The notes under the pieces were generated by a model that did not search any database, had not been told where the DNA came from, and saw only the letters and a list, made by a program, of their open reading frames with translations. Source: Metapseudomonas resinovorans DSM 21078 (GTDB lineage: Bacteria > Pseudomonadota > Gammaproteobacteria > Pseudomonadales > Pseudomonadaceae). Taken from it: DNA of 64,000 bases. The stretch covers positions 186,001-250,000 of the forward strand of contig NZ_AUIE01000005.1 of assembly GCF_000423545.1 (NCBI RefSeq). The letters run 5' to 3'. Of this stretch, positions 7,797-16,605 are shown one piece after another. Both the position numbers and the translations under genes were made by a program. Each line of letters begins with the position of its first letter. Within the stretch, counting starts at the first letter, position 1.

Positions 7797-8714
7797 ATGC
7801 GAACGAAACTGGACGCCTGTCTGCACGCGGTCAACCAGGTACTGCTGGGCAAGGAAGCGCAAGTGCGCCTGGCCCTGACCTGCCTCCTGGCCCGCGGGCA
7901 CCTCTTGATCGAAGACCTGCCCGGCATGGGCAAGACCACCCTGGGCCATGCCCTGGCCAAGGTGCTGGGGCTGAGCTTTCAGCGCATCCAGTTCACGTCG
8001 GACCTTCTGCCCGGCGACATCCTGGGCACCTCGGTGTTCGACAAGGACAGCAGCCAGTTCGTCTTCCACCCCGGCCCGGTGTTCGCCGAGCTGGTGCTGG
8101 CCGACGAGATCAACCGGGCTACCCCAAAGAGCCAGAGCGCCTTGCTGGAAGCCATGGAAGAAGGGCAGGTGACCATCGAAGGCGCGACCCGCCCGCTGCC
8201 GGAGCCTTTTTTCGTCATTGCCACCCAGAACCCGGTGAGCCAGGGCGGCACTTTCGCCTTGCCGGAATCGCAACTGGATCGTTTCCTCATGCGCCTCTCC
8301 CTCGGCTATCCGGCCAGGGCCGCGGAAAAGGCCCTGCTGCAGGGCGAGGCGCGTCGCGCGCTGTTACCGCGTATGGAACCTGTCTTCACCCATGCCGAGC
8401 TGGGGTTGATCCAGGCGGAAGTACCCAAGGTGGTGGCTCGCGACGCGCTGGTGGACTACGTATTGCGCCTGGTGGACGCCACGCGCAGCCAGCCGCAGTT
8501 CGCCTGGGGGCTTTCTCCCCGTGCCAGCCTGGCGCTGCTGTCGGCGGCCCGTGCCTGGGCGCTGCTGGCGGGACGCGACTACGTGATTCCGGAAGATGTC
8601 CAGGCCGTGCTGCCCTCGGTGGTCGGCCACCGCCTGCGTGAGCGTGCCGATCCTTCAGGACATGGCGGCGGCGCATTGGTGCAGTGGCTGCTGCGCGAAG
8701 TGCCGGCGCTCTGA
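7797..8714 (+). CDS. MoxR-family AAA+ ATPase
   Basis: The 305-residue protein has the MoxR arrangement: Walker A GMGKTTLG (about 43-50), Walker B LVLADEINRATPKSQSALLEAMEEGQV, sensor 1 FFVIATQNPVSQGG, arginine finger region LPESQLDRFLMRLSLGYP and the C-terminal lid domain. MoxR ATPases act as chaperones that assemble or activate protein complexes and are nearly always encoded with DUF58 and transglutaminase genes, as here. The stop codon overlaps the next start by one base (TGATG at 8712-8716), so the three genes form one operon with coupled translation. In P. aeruginosa the equivalent gene is next to tgpA. Confidence 0.95.
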   Translation: MRTKLDACLHAVNQVLLGKEAQVRLALTCLLARGHLLIEDLPGMGKTTLGHALAKVLGLSFQRIQFTSDLLPGDILGTSVFDKDSSQFVFHPGPVFAELVLADEINRATPKSQSALLEAMEEGQVTIEGATRPLPEPFFVIATQNPVSQGGTFALPESQLDRFLMRLSLGYPARAAEKALLQGEARRALLPRMEPVFTHAELGLIQAEVPKVVARDALVDYVLRLVDATRSQPQFAWGLSPRASLALLSAARAWALLAGRDYVIPEDVQAVLPSVVGHRLRERADPSGHGGGALVQWLLREVPAL

Positions 8715-9661
8715 TGCTGGAGTTCCAGGTCGCTCGCTGGCTGGCCCGGCGTATCCCGCCGGCCAGTCAGGTACGTCTCGATCAGCGGCGGATATTCATC
8801 CTGCCCACCCGCGCCGGCGCCGCCTTCGGGTTGGCCCTGGTGCCCATGTTGCTGGTGGCGATCAACTACCAGAACAGCCTGGCCTACGCGCTGACCTTCC
8901 TGCTGCTCTCCGTATTCCTCGTGGCCATCCTGCATACCTTCCGCAATCTGTCGGGGCTGAACCTCAAGGCCGCGGGCGGCGCGCCGGTGTTCCTCGGCGA
9001 GCAGGCGCATTTCCACGTCACCCTGGAAAGTGGCGGCCGCGAACACCAGGCCATTGCCCTCGGCTGGCTGCCTTTGCCCCTGCAGGTGCAGGACGTAGTG
9101 GCTGACGGCGCCTGTGGGGTGGAGCTGCACCTGCCGACCGAGCGCCGCGGTTGGCTGCGGCCCGGGCGCTTGCGCGTCGAAAGCCGCTATCCCCTCGGGC
9201 TGCTGGTGGCCTGGAGCTGGGTGGACCTGGATCAAGCATTATTGGTTTACCCACGCCCGCTGGAGGGTGATCTGCCGCTGATACCGGGACACGGCGACGA
9301 GGACGGCGACGATGGCCAGCATGTGCTCGGCGCCGGCGCGGATGACTACCAGGGGCTGCGTGCCTACCAGCCGGGCGACTCGCGCCGACGCCTGCACTGG
9401 AAGGCCTATTCGCGAGGGCAGGGTTTGTTCGTGAAGGACTTCGCCGCGTTGGCCGGGCGTGATCTCTGGCTTGACCTGGAGCCGCTGGACGGCGACCTGG
9501 AAAAGCGCCTGGGCCTGCTCTGCCATTGGGTGTTGCAGTTCTCCGCACGCGGCCAGCCCTTCGGCTTGCGCCTGGGGAGGCAGGAGCTGGCGCCGGATAC
9601 CGGTGAGGCCCATCGAGAGGCCTGCCTGCGCGCCCTGGCGCTGTTCGGGGGGCAGCAATGA
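8714..9661 (+). CDS. DUF58 domain-containing membrane protein
   Basis: This 315-residue product starts MLEFQVARWLARRIPP. Two hydrophobic helices (about 38-55 and 58-76) anchor it near the N terminus, and the C-terminal half holds the DUF58 core with the hallmark GDSRRRLHWKAYSR followed by GLFVKDFA. Proteins of this type accompany MoxR ATPases and TgpA-like transglutaminases and are thought to work with them at the membrane. The ATG at 8714 was chosen because it overlaps the moxR stop, whereas upstream starts would run deeper into that gene. Its own stop overlaps the tgpA start in an ATGA (9658-9661). Molecular function is not known for the family. Confidence 0.92.
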   Translation: MLEFQVARWLARRIPPASQVRLDQRRIFILPTRAGAAFGLALVPMLLVAINYQNSLAYALTFLLLSVFLVAILHTFRNLSGLNLKAAGGAPVFLGEQAHFHVTLESGGREHQAIALGWLPLPLQVQDVVADGACGVELHLPTERRGWLRPGRLRVESRYPLGLLVAWSWVDLDQALLVYPRPLEGDLPLIPGHGDEDGDDGQHVLGAGADDYQGLRAYQPGDSRRRLHWKAYSRGQGLFVKDFAALAGRDLWLDLEPLDGDLEKRLGLLCHWVLQFSARGQPFGLRLGRQELAPDTGEAHREACLRALALFGGQQ

Positions 9662-11646
9662 AGACCGGCCTGCCGATCACCCGCATCAGCCTCACCTGGC
9701 TGCTGGTCGCCCAGGTGCTGGTGATCCTGCCGCACTTGCCTTACCTGCCGCTGTGGATCATCGCCATGTGGCTGGGCTGCGCCGGTTGGCGCATCCAGAT
9801 CTTCCGCATGCGTGCGCAGTACCCCAGTGGCGTGGTCAAGGCCGCGCTGATCCTGGCCATGGCCCTGGGCGTGTTCCTCTCACGGGGCACCCTGGTGGGG
9901 CTGGAGGCGGCCGTCGTGCTGCTGGTGGCGGTGTTCATCCTCAAATTGGTGGAGTTGCGCAGCCAGCGCGACGCCCTGGTGCTGATCCTGCTGGGCTTCT
10001 TCACCCAGGTCACTGCCTACCTGTTCAACGACGGCATGCTCGCCGCCCTCTACAGCCTCTTGCCCCTCTGTGCCTTGCTGGCCGCCCTGGTGGGGCTGCA
10101 GCAGAGCCGCTTCGCCGAGCGCCCGCTGGTGCCGCTGAAAGCCGCCGGCAGCCTGCTGCTGCAAGCGGTGCCACTGATGTTGCTGCTGTTCCTGTTTTTT
10201 CCGCGCCTGGGGCCGCTCTGGTCACTGCCGCTGCCGAACGACAAGGGTGTCACGGGGCTGTCGGATGCCATGAGTCCGGCCGACATCGCAGAACTCAGTC
10301 GCTCCGGCGATCTGGCCTTCCGCGCCAGTTTCGAAGGGCCGGTGCCGCCGATGAGTCAGCTCTACTGGCGCGCGCTGACGCTCGAGCGCTTCGATGGGCG
10401 TCGCTGGTCGCAGTCCCTGGGTGCCCAGCATGCGCCGGCTGCCGACTGGCGCAAGGAAGGTGAAGCGCTGCGCTACAGCATCGTCATGCAAGCCAGCGGC
10501 AGGCCCTGGCTGTTTGGTCTGGATGTCGCCGAGACGAGCGAGGAGGGCGTGCGCGCCACGGCCGACTTCCGTCTGGAACGACGTCGGCCGGTGGACCGTT
10601 CGCTGCTCTACCAGGTCACTTCCTGGCCTCAGGCGGTGCGCGAGCCCGAGGGTAATCCCGGAACACTGAGCCGGACCCTGCAGTTGCCGCCCGAAGGCGA
10701 GCCGCGCACGCGGGCCTGGGCGACTGAGCTCAAGCAACGGCACACCGATCCGCAGGCGCTGGTGGATGCGCTGCTGGCGCATTTTCACCGCGAACCCTAT
10801 GTCTACACGCTCAAACCGCCGCCGCTGGGGGCGGACAATATCGATGGTTTCTTGTTCGATACCCGTCGGGGGTTCTGCGCCCACTACGCAGGCGCCATGA
10901 CCTTTGTCTTGCGCGCCGCCGGCATTCCCGCGCGGGTGGTGGCCGGGTACCAGGGAGGCGAGCTCAATCCGGCCGGCAACTACGTGCTGGTGCATCAGTT
11001 CGATGCCCATGCCTGGGTGGAGTACTGGTTGCCGGGGCGTGGCTGGATCAGTGTCGACCCGACCTTCCAGGTGGCGCCGAACCGCATCGAGCAGGGCCTG
11101 GAAGAGGCCGTGGCGGGGGAGCAGAGCTTCCTCGAGGGTTCACCCCTGTCGCCCTTGCGCTATCGACAGTTGGCCTGGCTGAACCAGGCTCGGCTTGCCT
11201 GGGACAATCTCAATTACGGCTGGCAGCGCTGGGTGCTGGGTTATCAGGGCGAAGCCCAGGTCGAACTGGTGCGGCGCTGGTTCGGCAGCCTGGACAGCCG
11301 TGCCCTCGGCGTGGGCCTGGTGGGGGCCGGCGCGGTGCTGATGGCGGTACTGGCATTGTTTCTGTTCGCCCCCTGGCGGCGTGAACGCGACCCGCAATTG
11401 CGCCAGTTCCAGGTTTTCGAGCGGCTCCTGGCGCGTCATGGCGTGGTGCGCGGCAAGGGTGAAGGGCCGCGGGCCTTCGCTGAGCGAGCGGCTCGCGAGC
11501 TGCCGCGGCAGGCTGCGCTGATCCGTGCTTTCCTTGGGGCTTTCGAAGCGAGCCGCTATGGCAGTCGCCAGGGGCTCGACCCGGCCAGGCCCCTGCGTGC
11601 CCTACGTAAGGGATTGCCCTGGCGCCTGCGGGGCGTGCGCGGATGA
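9658..11646 (+). CDS. tgpA: TgpA, membrane transglutaminase-family protein
   Basis: The 662-residue protein has the DUF3488 N-terminal part with five or six membrane helices (first 190 residues), a large periplasmic transglutaminase domain and a last helix near 550-570 followed by a cytosolic DUF4129-type tail. The catalytic triad is visible: Cys in DTRRGFCAHYAGAMTFVLR, His in LVHQFDAHAWVEYWLPG, and Asp in GWISVDPTFQVAP. P. aeruginosa TgpA (PA2873) has this layout, was reported as essential for viability, and is proposed to act on a periplasmic or cell-wall substrate. The start overlaps the DUF58 gene by four bases. Spacing to the CHAD gene is 56 bases, so read-through is possible. Confidence 0.93.
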   Translation: MKTGLPITRISLTWLLVAQVLVILPHLPYLPLWIIAMWLGCAGWRIQIFRMRAQYPSGVVKAALILAMALGVFLSRGTLVGLEAAVVLLVAVFILKLVELRSQRDALVLILLGFFTQVTAYLFNDGMLAALYSLLPLCALLAALVGLQQSRFAERPLVPLKAAGSLLLQAVPLMLLLFLFFPRLGPLWSLPLPNDKGVTGLSDAMSPADIAELSRSGDLAFRASFEGPVPPMSQLYWRALTLERFDGRRWSQSLGAQHAPAADWRKEGEALRYSIVMQASGRPWLFGLDVAETSEEGVRATADFRLERRRPVDRSLLYQVTSWPQAVREPEGNPGTLSRTLQLPPEGEPRTRAWATELKQRHTDPQALVDALLAHFHREPYVYTLKPPPLGADNIDGFLFDTRRGFCAHYAGAMTFVLRAAGIPARVVAGYQGGELNPAGNYVLVHQFDAHAWVEYWLPGRGWISVDPTFQVAPNRIEQGLEEAVAGEQSFLEGSPLSPLRYRQLAWLNQARLAWDNLNYGWQRWVLGYQGEAQVELVRRWFGSLDSRALGVGLVGAGAVLMAVLALFLFAPWRRERDPQLRQFQVFERLLARHGVVRGKGEGPRAFAERAARELPRQAALIRAFLGAFEASRYGSRQGLDPARPLRALRKGLPWRLRGVRG

Positions 11647-11702
11647 TCCATGCTCAATAGTGCCGCGCCCGTGTATGGGCCTGATACCTGGAGAGTCTGA
11701 AC

Positions 11703-12464
11703 ATGGCCAGTTCGCTGGACGACCTGATTGCTCAGGTGATTGGTCTTGAGATCCGTCTGAACGCCTGCGTCGAACGCCTGGCAGCCGGGACGGATGACGA
11801 GGCCCTGCATGACCTGCGAGTAGCGACCAGGCGCCTGCGCAGCTTGCTGCGTCCGTTTCGTGGGCTGCCCGCAGTGGATGTGCTGAGCCAGGCTGCGGCT
11901 GACGTGGCCACGCTGAGCGGCCCGCTGCGGGACCTGGAAGTCCTGATCGTCGAACTTCGCAGTCACGGCCTGGACCGACTGACGCAGGATCGCGAGCAAG
12001 CGCGGCGCACCGGCTATGCGCAGTTCCTCCTGGCGCCGGAACTGTCGCGCTTGTTTCAGGTGCTCGGCGCCTGGCCGCATCTGATGCGGGTGTGTGATCG
12101 CGAAGGGCTGCTGAAGGGGGGGCGCAAGGCCATCGAAAAGTTCCTTGCCAAGAGTCGGCGTCGGCTCGAAGACGGGCTGCGCGACCCCTCGCACGACCGG
12201 CATCGCCTGCGTCTGCTGATCAAGCGCCTGCGCTATGGGCTGGACGCTTACCCGGGAGTCGTCGAGCTGTCTCCCAAGACCCGGCGTCTGCTGGTGGGGG
12301 CGCAGTCCGCGCTGGGCAAGTGGCACGACCATGTCCAGTGGCTGGCCCGTGCGGAGCGGGAGCCGGACCTGCGACCGCGAATTCGCGCCTGGCAAGTGGC
12401 GCTGCATGCGGCGGAAGTTCGCTCGGACCGGGTGCTGGAGAAGCTCTTGCGGCGCCTCGCCTGA
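11703..12464 (+). CDS. CHAD domain protein (polyphosphate-binding type)
   Basis: The 253-residue protein is a single CHAD domain: two halves of long helices rich in conserved His, Arg and Lys, with LHDLRVATRRLRSLLRPFRG in the first half and HRLRLLIKRLRYGLDAYPG in the second. These basic patches are known in other CHAD proteins to bind inorganic polyphosphate. There is no CYTH domain, so no triphosphatase activity is expected. The gene follows tgpA by 56 bases on the same strand and keeps the order I remember from P. aeruginosa (PA2873-PA2872). A structural role on polyphosphate granules is plausible but untested. Confidence 0.9.
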   Translation: MASSLDDLIAQVIGLEIRLNACVERLAAGTDDEALHDLRVATRRLRSLLRPFRGLPAVDVLSQAAADVATLSGPLRDLEVLIVELRSHGLDRLTQDREQARRTGYAQFLLAPELSRLFQVLGAWPHLMRVCDREGLLKGGRKAIEKFLAKSRRRLEDGLRDPSHDRHRLRLLIKRLRYGLDAYPGVVELSPKTRRLLVGAQSALGKWHDHVQWLARAEREPDLRPRIRAWQVALHAAEVRSDRVLEKLLRRLA

Positions 12465-12581
12465 ACCGACCTTGGCCGTTCTCCCCTTGGTGTTGGCGTG
12501 GCTGCCTTGCGGCGCGACTTTCGAGCGGGAGAGGCAATGCCCTAAGATCGCCGCTTGGGCGTTTCACTACAGGGATTTCTG

Positions 12582-13379
12582 ATGAACTTTTCCGAATTGA
12601 TCCAGGCGGCTCGCAGCATTCCGAGCGGCGTGGTAGTGCCTGCGACCTGGGGGCAGGGGCGGGCGGTCTTCGGTGGCGTGGTCGCCGCACTGGCCTTCGA
12701 AGCCATGCGGGCGAAGGTCGAGCCGGGCCGGCCGGTGCGTTCCCTGGCGACCACCTTTGTCGGTCCTCTGGAGCCCGAAGTACCGGCCAGTTTCGAGGCC
12801 GAGTTGTTGCGCGAGGGTAAAGCGGTGAGCCAGGTGTTCTGCCGCGTGGTGCAGAAGGGGCAGGTGGTAGCGCTGGTGCAAGGCAGTTTCGGTGGGTCGC
12901 GCCAGTCGGTGGTGCACATGGATGCTGAACCCGCTCCCGAGATGAAGCCGGCTGCCGACTGCTTCGAACTGCCCTTCATTCCGGGCGTTACCCCGGAGTT
13001 CACCCGTCATCTGGCCATGCGCTGGTCCATTGGCGGCATGCCATTCTCCAACAGTCGCGAGCGTGACATGGGGGGCTGGGTGCGTTTCCGTGGAGACGTG
13101 GCGCGTGAACCGATTGCCGAGGCCCACCTGCTGGCCCTGGTGGATGCCTGGCCGCCGGCTACCGTGCCGCACCTGCCGGAGCCCGCACCGGGCAGCACCC
13201 TGACCTGGACCATCGAATTCGTGCAGCCACTACCGAAGCTGGATACCCACGACTGGTGCAAGTACCGCGCGCGCATCGAGCATGCCCGCGATGGTTATGG
13301 CCACGCTGCGGCGGCCTTGTGGACGCCGGATGGCGAACTGGTGGCCATGAGTCGGCAGACAGTGGTGGTGTTCGGCTGA
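12582..13379 (+). CDS. Acyl-CoA thioesterase family protein (double hot-dog, TesB-like)
   Basis: The 265-residue product begins MNFSELIQAARS. It reads as two fused hot-dog folds: the first with WGQGRAVFGGVVAALAFEAMRA, where the helix with GG packs under the active-site cleft, and the second with AHLLALVDAWPP, the typical Asp-bearing segment of TesB-like enzymes. Such enzymes hydrolyse acyl-CoA thioesters. I placed the start at 12582 because AGGGA lies 7 bases upstream; a longer frame to 12555 has no site. It is a single gene between the CHAD gene and a convergent membrane gene. Chain-length preference cannot be told. Confidence 0.85.
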   Translation: MNFSELIQAARSIPSGVVVPATWGQGRAVFGGVVAALAFEAMRAKVEPGRPVRSLATTFVGPLEPEVPASFEAELLREGKAVSQVFCRVVQKGQVVALVQGSFGGSRQSVVHMDAEPAPEMKPAADCFELPFIPGVTPEFTRHLAMRWSIGGMPFSNSRERDMGGWVRFRGDVAREPIAEAHLLALVDAWPPATVPHLPEPAPGSTLTWTIEFVQPLPKLDTHDWCKYRARIEHARDGYGHAAAALWTPDGELVAMSRQTVVVFG

Positions 13380-13423
13380 GCCCCAATCCATGGCACGAAC
13401 GCCTTGGCTGGAACTGCCGTCAT

Positions 13424-13482
13424 CCGGTATCCGTAGGATGGCGTTGAGCGAAGCGATACCCATCAGTGCTGATAGACGGGAA
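13424..13482. repeat. Pseudomonas intergenic palindromic repeat (REP-like)
   Basis: The sequence GGTATCCGTAGGATGGCGTT followed by GAGCGAAGCGATACCCATC belongs to a type of dispersed repeat common between Pseudomonas genes, in which GGTATC and GATACC form the outer arms. It lies between two convergent genes and may act as a transcription end point. Confidence 0.5.
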
Positions 13483-13524
13483 TCGCAAACTCCACCGCTC
13501 CAGCGAACTACCGTGCGCCGGTTT

Positions 13525-13881
13525 TCAGCGCTTCTTGCGCCAGTTGCGCCACCACTGGCCACTGAGCAGGAAGCGCGGAAAGGTGACGAATTGCTCCACC
13601 AGCAGCCGGCCTATGGCGTCCTTGCGGTCGCTGAATGGCTCTGGTTGCACCCCTTCGAGCTTGTGCCCGCGCCCCTGCAGGGCCAGGGAGGCAATGATGC
13701 CTATGATCCCCAGCACGAATGGCCGGAAGCTGAAGCTGAACAAGCCATAGACCAGGGTGATCGCCGCGACGATGAACAACGGGACGGCAATCACATGCAG
13801 GATCAGGTTGGCGGGATGCTGGTGGTTGTCGGCGTAGGTCCGCCATTGCCATGCATGCAGATTGGGAAGTCGTTTGCCCAT
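13525..13881 (-). CDS. Mpo1/DUF962-family integral membrane protein
   Basis: The 118-residue protein starts MGKRLPNLHAWQWRTYADNHQHPANLILHVIAVPLF. The histidine-rich start (NHQHPxNxxxH) before two membrane helices (about 28-46 and 50-68) is the hallmark of the Mpo1-like family. Yeast Mpo1 is an iron-dependent dioxygenase that shortens 2-hydroxy fatty acids; bacterial members are mostly uncharacterised. The tail is basic (WWRNWRKKR), so the C terminus is probably cytosolic. The gene is convergent with the thioesterase gene. Enzyme activity is inferred only from the conserved His pattern. Confidence 0.85.
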   Translation of the reverse strand: MGKRLPNLHAWQWRTYADNHQHPANLILHVIAVPLFIVAAITLVYGLFSFSFRPFVLGIIGIIASLALQGRGHKLEGVQPEPFSDRKDAIGRLLVEQFVTFPRFLLSGQWWRNWRKKR

Positions 13882-13976
13882 GACCGGCTCCTTGAGGGAA
13901 TGTCGGCAGCATAGTCCGGCCCTTGCGAGCCGGCGAATGCCTTCTTCCTATGGAGCAGATAGGCCGCTGCGGGTCG

Positions 13977-15458
13977 TCAGGCGCGCAGTTTGAGCTGGCG
14001 TATGGCCTGGGATAGCTCGCTGGCCAGCCCCGCCAGTTCATTGCTGGTGGCGGCGGATTCCACAGTCTGGCTGACGGTGAGTTCGGTGACGTCGCGAATA
14101 CCCACCACCGCGCGGGTCATTTCCTCGGCCACCTGGCTCTGTTGCTCGGCCGCCACGGCGATCTGTGTGTTGCTCTGGCGCATCTGCGCTACCGCGCCAG
14201 TGATGGCTGCCAGGGCGGCGCCGGCTTCATGGGCGGCCTGCACGCAATCATCGGCCTTTATCGAGCTTTCTCGCATGAACTCCACCGCGTCGCGCGTACC
14301 GGCTTGGAGCGTGCTGATCATGCTGGTGATCTCGTCAGTGGAGTCCTGTACGCGCTTGGCCAGGTTGCGAACCTCGTCCGCCACCACGGCGAAGCCACGG
14401 CCCATTTCCCCGGCGCGAGCAGCCTCGATGGCCGCATTCAGCGCCAGCAGGTTGGTCTGCTCAGCGATGCCGTGGATGACGTTGACCACGCCGCTGATCT
14501 TCTGGCTGTCCTCGGCCAGACGCTGGATGGTTTCGGCGGTCTGCTGTACGCCGGAAGAAAGCCCGGCGATGGAGTGCTCGACGCGTTCCACCACCAACTG
14601 CCCGGCACCGGCTAGCTGGTCGGCATTTTGCGACTGGTCGCGGGTGTCCGCCGCATGCTGGGCGATGTGGTGGACGGTGGCGGACATCTCGTTGATGGCG
14701 GTGGCCGCCTGGTCGGTCTCGCTCTGCTGGCCGAGCATCCCCTGACGGACCTCACCCATGCTGTTGGCCAGGCGTGCGGCCCCCTCGTCAAGGCGGGCAA
14801 CGGCCTGGGCCACGGTGCTGACCACGCGTTCGTAGCCGGCCTGCATGGCATTGAAGGCGCTGGCCATCTGGCCCACCTCGTCACGGCTGTCGAGCGGCAC
14901 GCGGGCAGAGAGGTCGCCGCTGCGCTCGACGTGGAGCATCACGTCCTTGAGGGTGTTCAGGTGGCTGAGCAGGAATCGGATCAGCAGCTGCGATGCCGCC
15001 AGCAAGGCAACCATCAGCAGGAACACGGAAATCGCATACTCGATGGCGCGGTCACCGAACAGCTGGATCAGGCTCGGGCTGCTGGCCAGCACTGCGACAC
15101 GCTTGCCGTCGGGGCGCTCGAACACCTGGGCGCCGGTGGTGGGATCACTGCCGAGCAGGTTGTCGTGCTCCAGTGCCACCCAGCCATTGGCCTTGGCCAG
15201 GGCGTGGCCGCCGGGCAATTGCGGGGCGCTGCCAGCGTTGAATGTGATGATCCGGGGCGAAGCGGGAAGGGGCTGATCGGCGGGCCAGGACTTGAGCAGC
15301 TGCGCTTGGGTCGCGGCCGCGGCGCGGGCATCGTCGGCGCGGCCCTGCTGCTCCAGGAGGAGCGCGTGCAAGACCAGCAGCAGGGTGGTGAAGAAGGCGA
15401 CCGCGTTGACGGCCCAGAACTTGTACTTCAGGGAAATATCGCGAATCCAGGTACCCAT
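13977..15458 (-). CDS. Methyl-accepting chemotaxis protein with short periplasmic domain
   Basis: The 493-residue receptor has a first membrane helix at about 14-32, a periplasmic sensor of roughly 110 residues that is shorter than a four-helix or dCache domain, a second helix near 140-162, a HAMP linker ([24 protein letters not shown]) and a full signalling domain. The hairpin tip is intact ([38 protein letters not shown], written here in parts: [19 protein letters not shown] and [15 protein letters not shown]). It should feed CheA/CheW. No pentapeptide for CheR is present at the C terminus, which ends RQLKLRA. The ligand is not evident from the neighbourhood. Confidence 0.93.
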   Translation of the reverse strand: MGTWIRDISLKYKFWAVNAVAFFTTLLLVLHALLLEQQGRADDARAAAATQAQLLKSWPADQPLPASPRIITFNAGSAPQLPGGHALAKANGWVALEHDNLLGSDPTTGAQVFERPDGKRVAVLASSPSLIQLFGDRAIEYAISVFLLMVALLAASQLLIRFLLSHLNTLKDVMLHVERSGDLSARVPLDSRDEVGQMASAFNAMQAGYERVVSTVAQAVARLDEGAARLANSMGEVRQGMLGQQSETDQAATAINEMSATVHHIAQHAADTRDQSQNADQLAGAGQLVVERVEHSIAGLSSGVQQTAETIQRLAEDSQKISGVVNVIHGIAEQTNLLALNAAIEAARAGEMGRGFAVVADEVRNLAKRVQDSTDEITSMISTLQAGTRDAVEFMRESSIKADDCVQAAHEAGAALAAITGAVAQMRQSNTQIAVAAEQQSQVAEEMTRAVVGIRDVTELTVSQTVESAATSNELAGLASELSQAIRQLKLRA

Positions 15459-15564
15459 GATGTTCTTCTTGTGACTCGGACAGTATTGGCAAGGTGCCAG
15501 TATTTTCCGACAGAAATTTCCTACCGGAGTTGATCCGAGTCAACAGGAAACGGGGTCGCGTCGC

Positions 15565-16371
15565 TCAGTCGGTGGCCGGCAGCCCGAAGAAAGCGCGCGC
15601 GCATGCGGTGGTGTGAAGGGCGAGTTCTTCCTGGCTTTCGCCACGGTGCAGGGCGACCTCGCGCAGCACCTCGGTGAGGAAGGCCGGTTCGTTGTGGCCG
15701 TGCTTGGGCTTGGGTCGCAGGGAGCGAGGCAGCAGGTAAGGCGCGTCGCTTTCGAGCATCAGGCGGCCACGGGGAATGTCGCGCACCAGGGGGTGCAGGT
15801 GGGTGCCACGGCGTTCGTCGCAGATCCAGCCGGTAATGCCGATGTGCAGGTCGAGGTCGAGGTAGCCGTAGAGAGCGCGCTTCTCGCCGGTGAAACAATG
15901 CACGACGGCGGCGGTCAACCGGTCGCGGAACTCCCGCACGATGGCCAGCAGGCGTTCGTCGGCGTCGCGTTCGTGGAGGAACACCGGTTTGCCCAGTTCG
16001 ACGGCCAGGGCCAATTGCTCTTCCAGGGCTTTTTCCTGCTGCGGGCGTGGTGAGAAATCGCGGTTGAAGTCCAGGCCGCATTCGCCTACTGCACGTACCC
16101 GCGCTTCACCCAGCAACGCGCGCAGTTGCCGTTGGCTATCGCTGTTCCAGTCACTCGCTTCATGGGGATGGACGCCGGCGGTGCTGAACAGGCGCAGGCC
16201 GCTTTCATCCAGTTGCTCGGCGGCCAGCAGGGCCTTCTCGCTGTCTTCGAGGCTGGTGCCGGTCAGCACCAACTGACAGACGCCGGCTGCCCGGGCGCGC
16301 TCCAGCAGGGCCCGGACGTCGCGGGCGAGGCTGGGGTGGGTCAGATTGACGCCGATGTCGATGAGTTGCAT
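15565..16371 (-). CDS. TatD-family metal-dependent hydrolase / DNase
   Basis: The 268-residue protein is a TIM-barrel amidohydrolase. TatD signatures are in order: DIGVNLTHP at the start (this subgroup has GVN in place of a metal HxH), [53 protein letters not shown] and [10 protein letters not shown]. The last two contribute a metal-binding His and Asp. TatD enzymes are 3'-5' exonucleases acting in DNA repair and RNA quality control. The gene stands alone on the minus strand, divergent from mltF2 across 234 bp. The family is certain and the in vivo substrate unknown. Confidence 0.93.
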   Translation of the reverse strand: MQLIDIGVNLTHPSLARDVRALLERARAAGVCQLVLTGTSLEDSEKALLAAEQLDESGLRLFSTAGVHPHEASDWNSDSQRQLRALLGEARVRAVGECGLDFNRDFSPRPQQEKALEEQLALAVELGKPVFLHERDADERLLAIVREFRDRLTAAVVHCFTGEKRALYGYLDLDLHIGITGWICDERRGTHLHPLVRDIPRGRLMLESDAPYLLPRSLRPKPKHGHNEPAFLTEVLREVALHRGESQEELALHTTACARAFFGLPATD

Positions 16372-16605
16372 GGTGCTACCTCAGGTTGGAGCAGGGCAGC
16401 ATAACAAAGCTCGAAATAATTCTAAAAAATCAATATTTACAGGAACTTGGCGGCATATGTTGAAGTCGATACCACGCTTTGACTGGCTTCGAGCGCGAAG
16501 CTGTGACACTCTCCGCGCCCCTCGCTCGCCAGCCAAGGATTCGCGGCGCAGCAGCTCTACACGTTCGGGCGCGCGCTGACACCCCGCCCAGTCCCTGGAG
16601 AATCG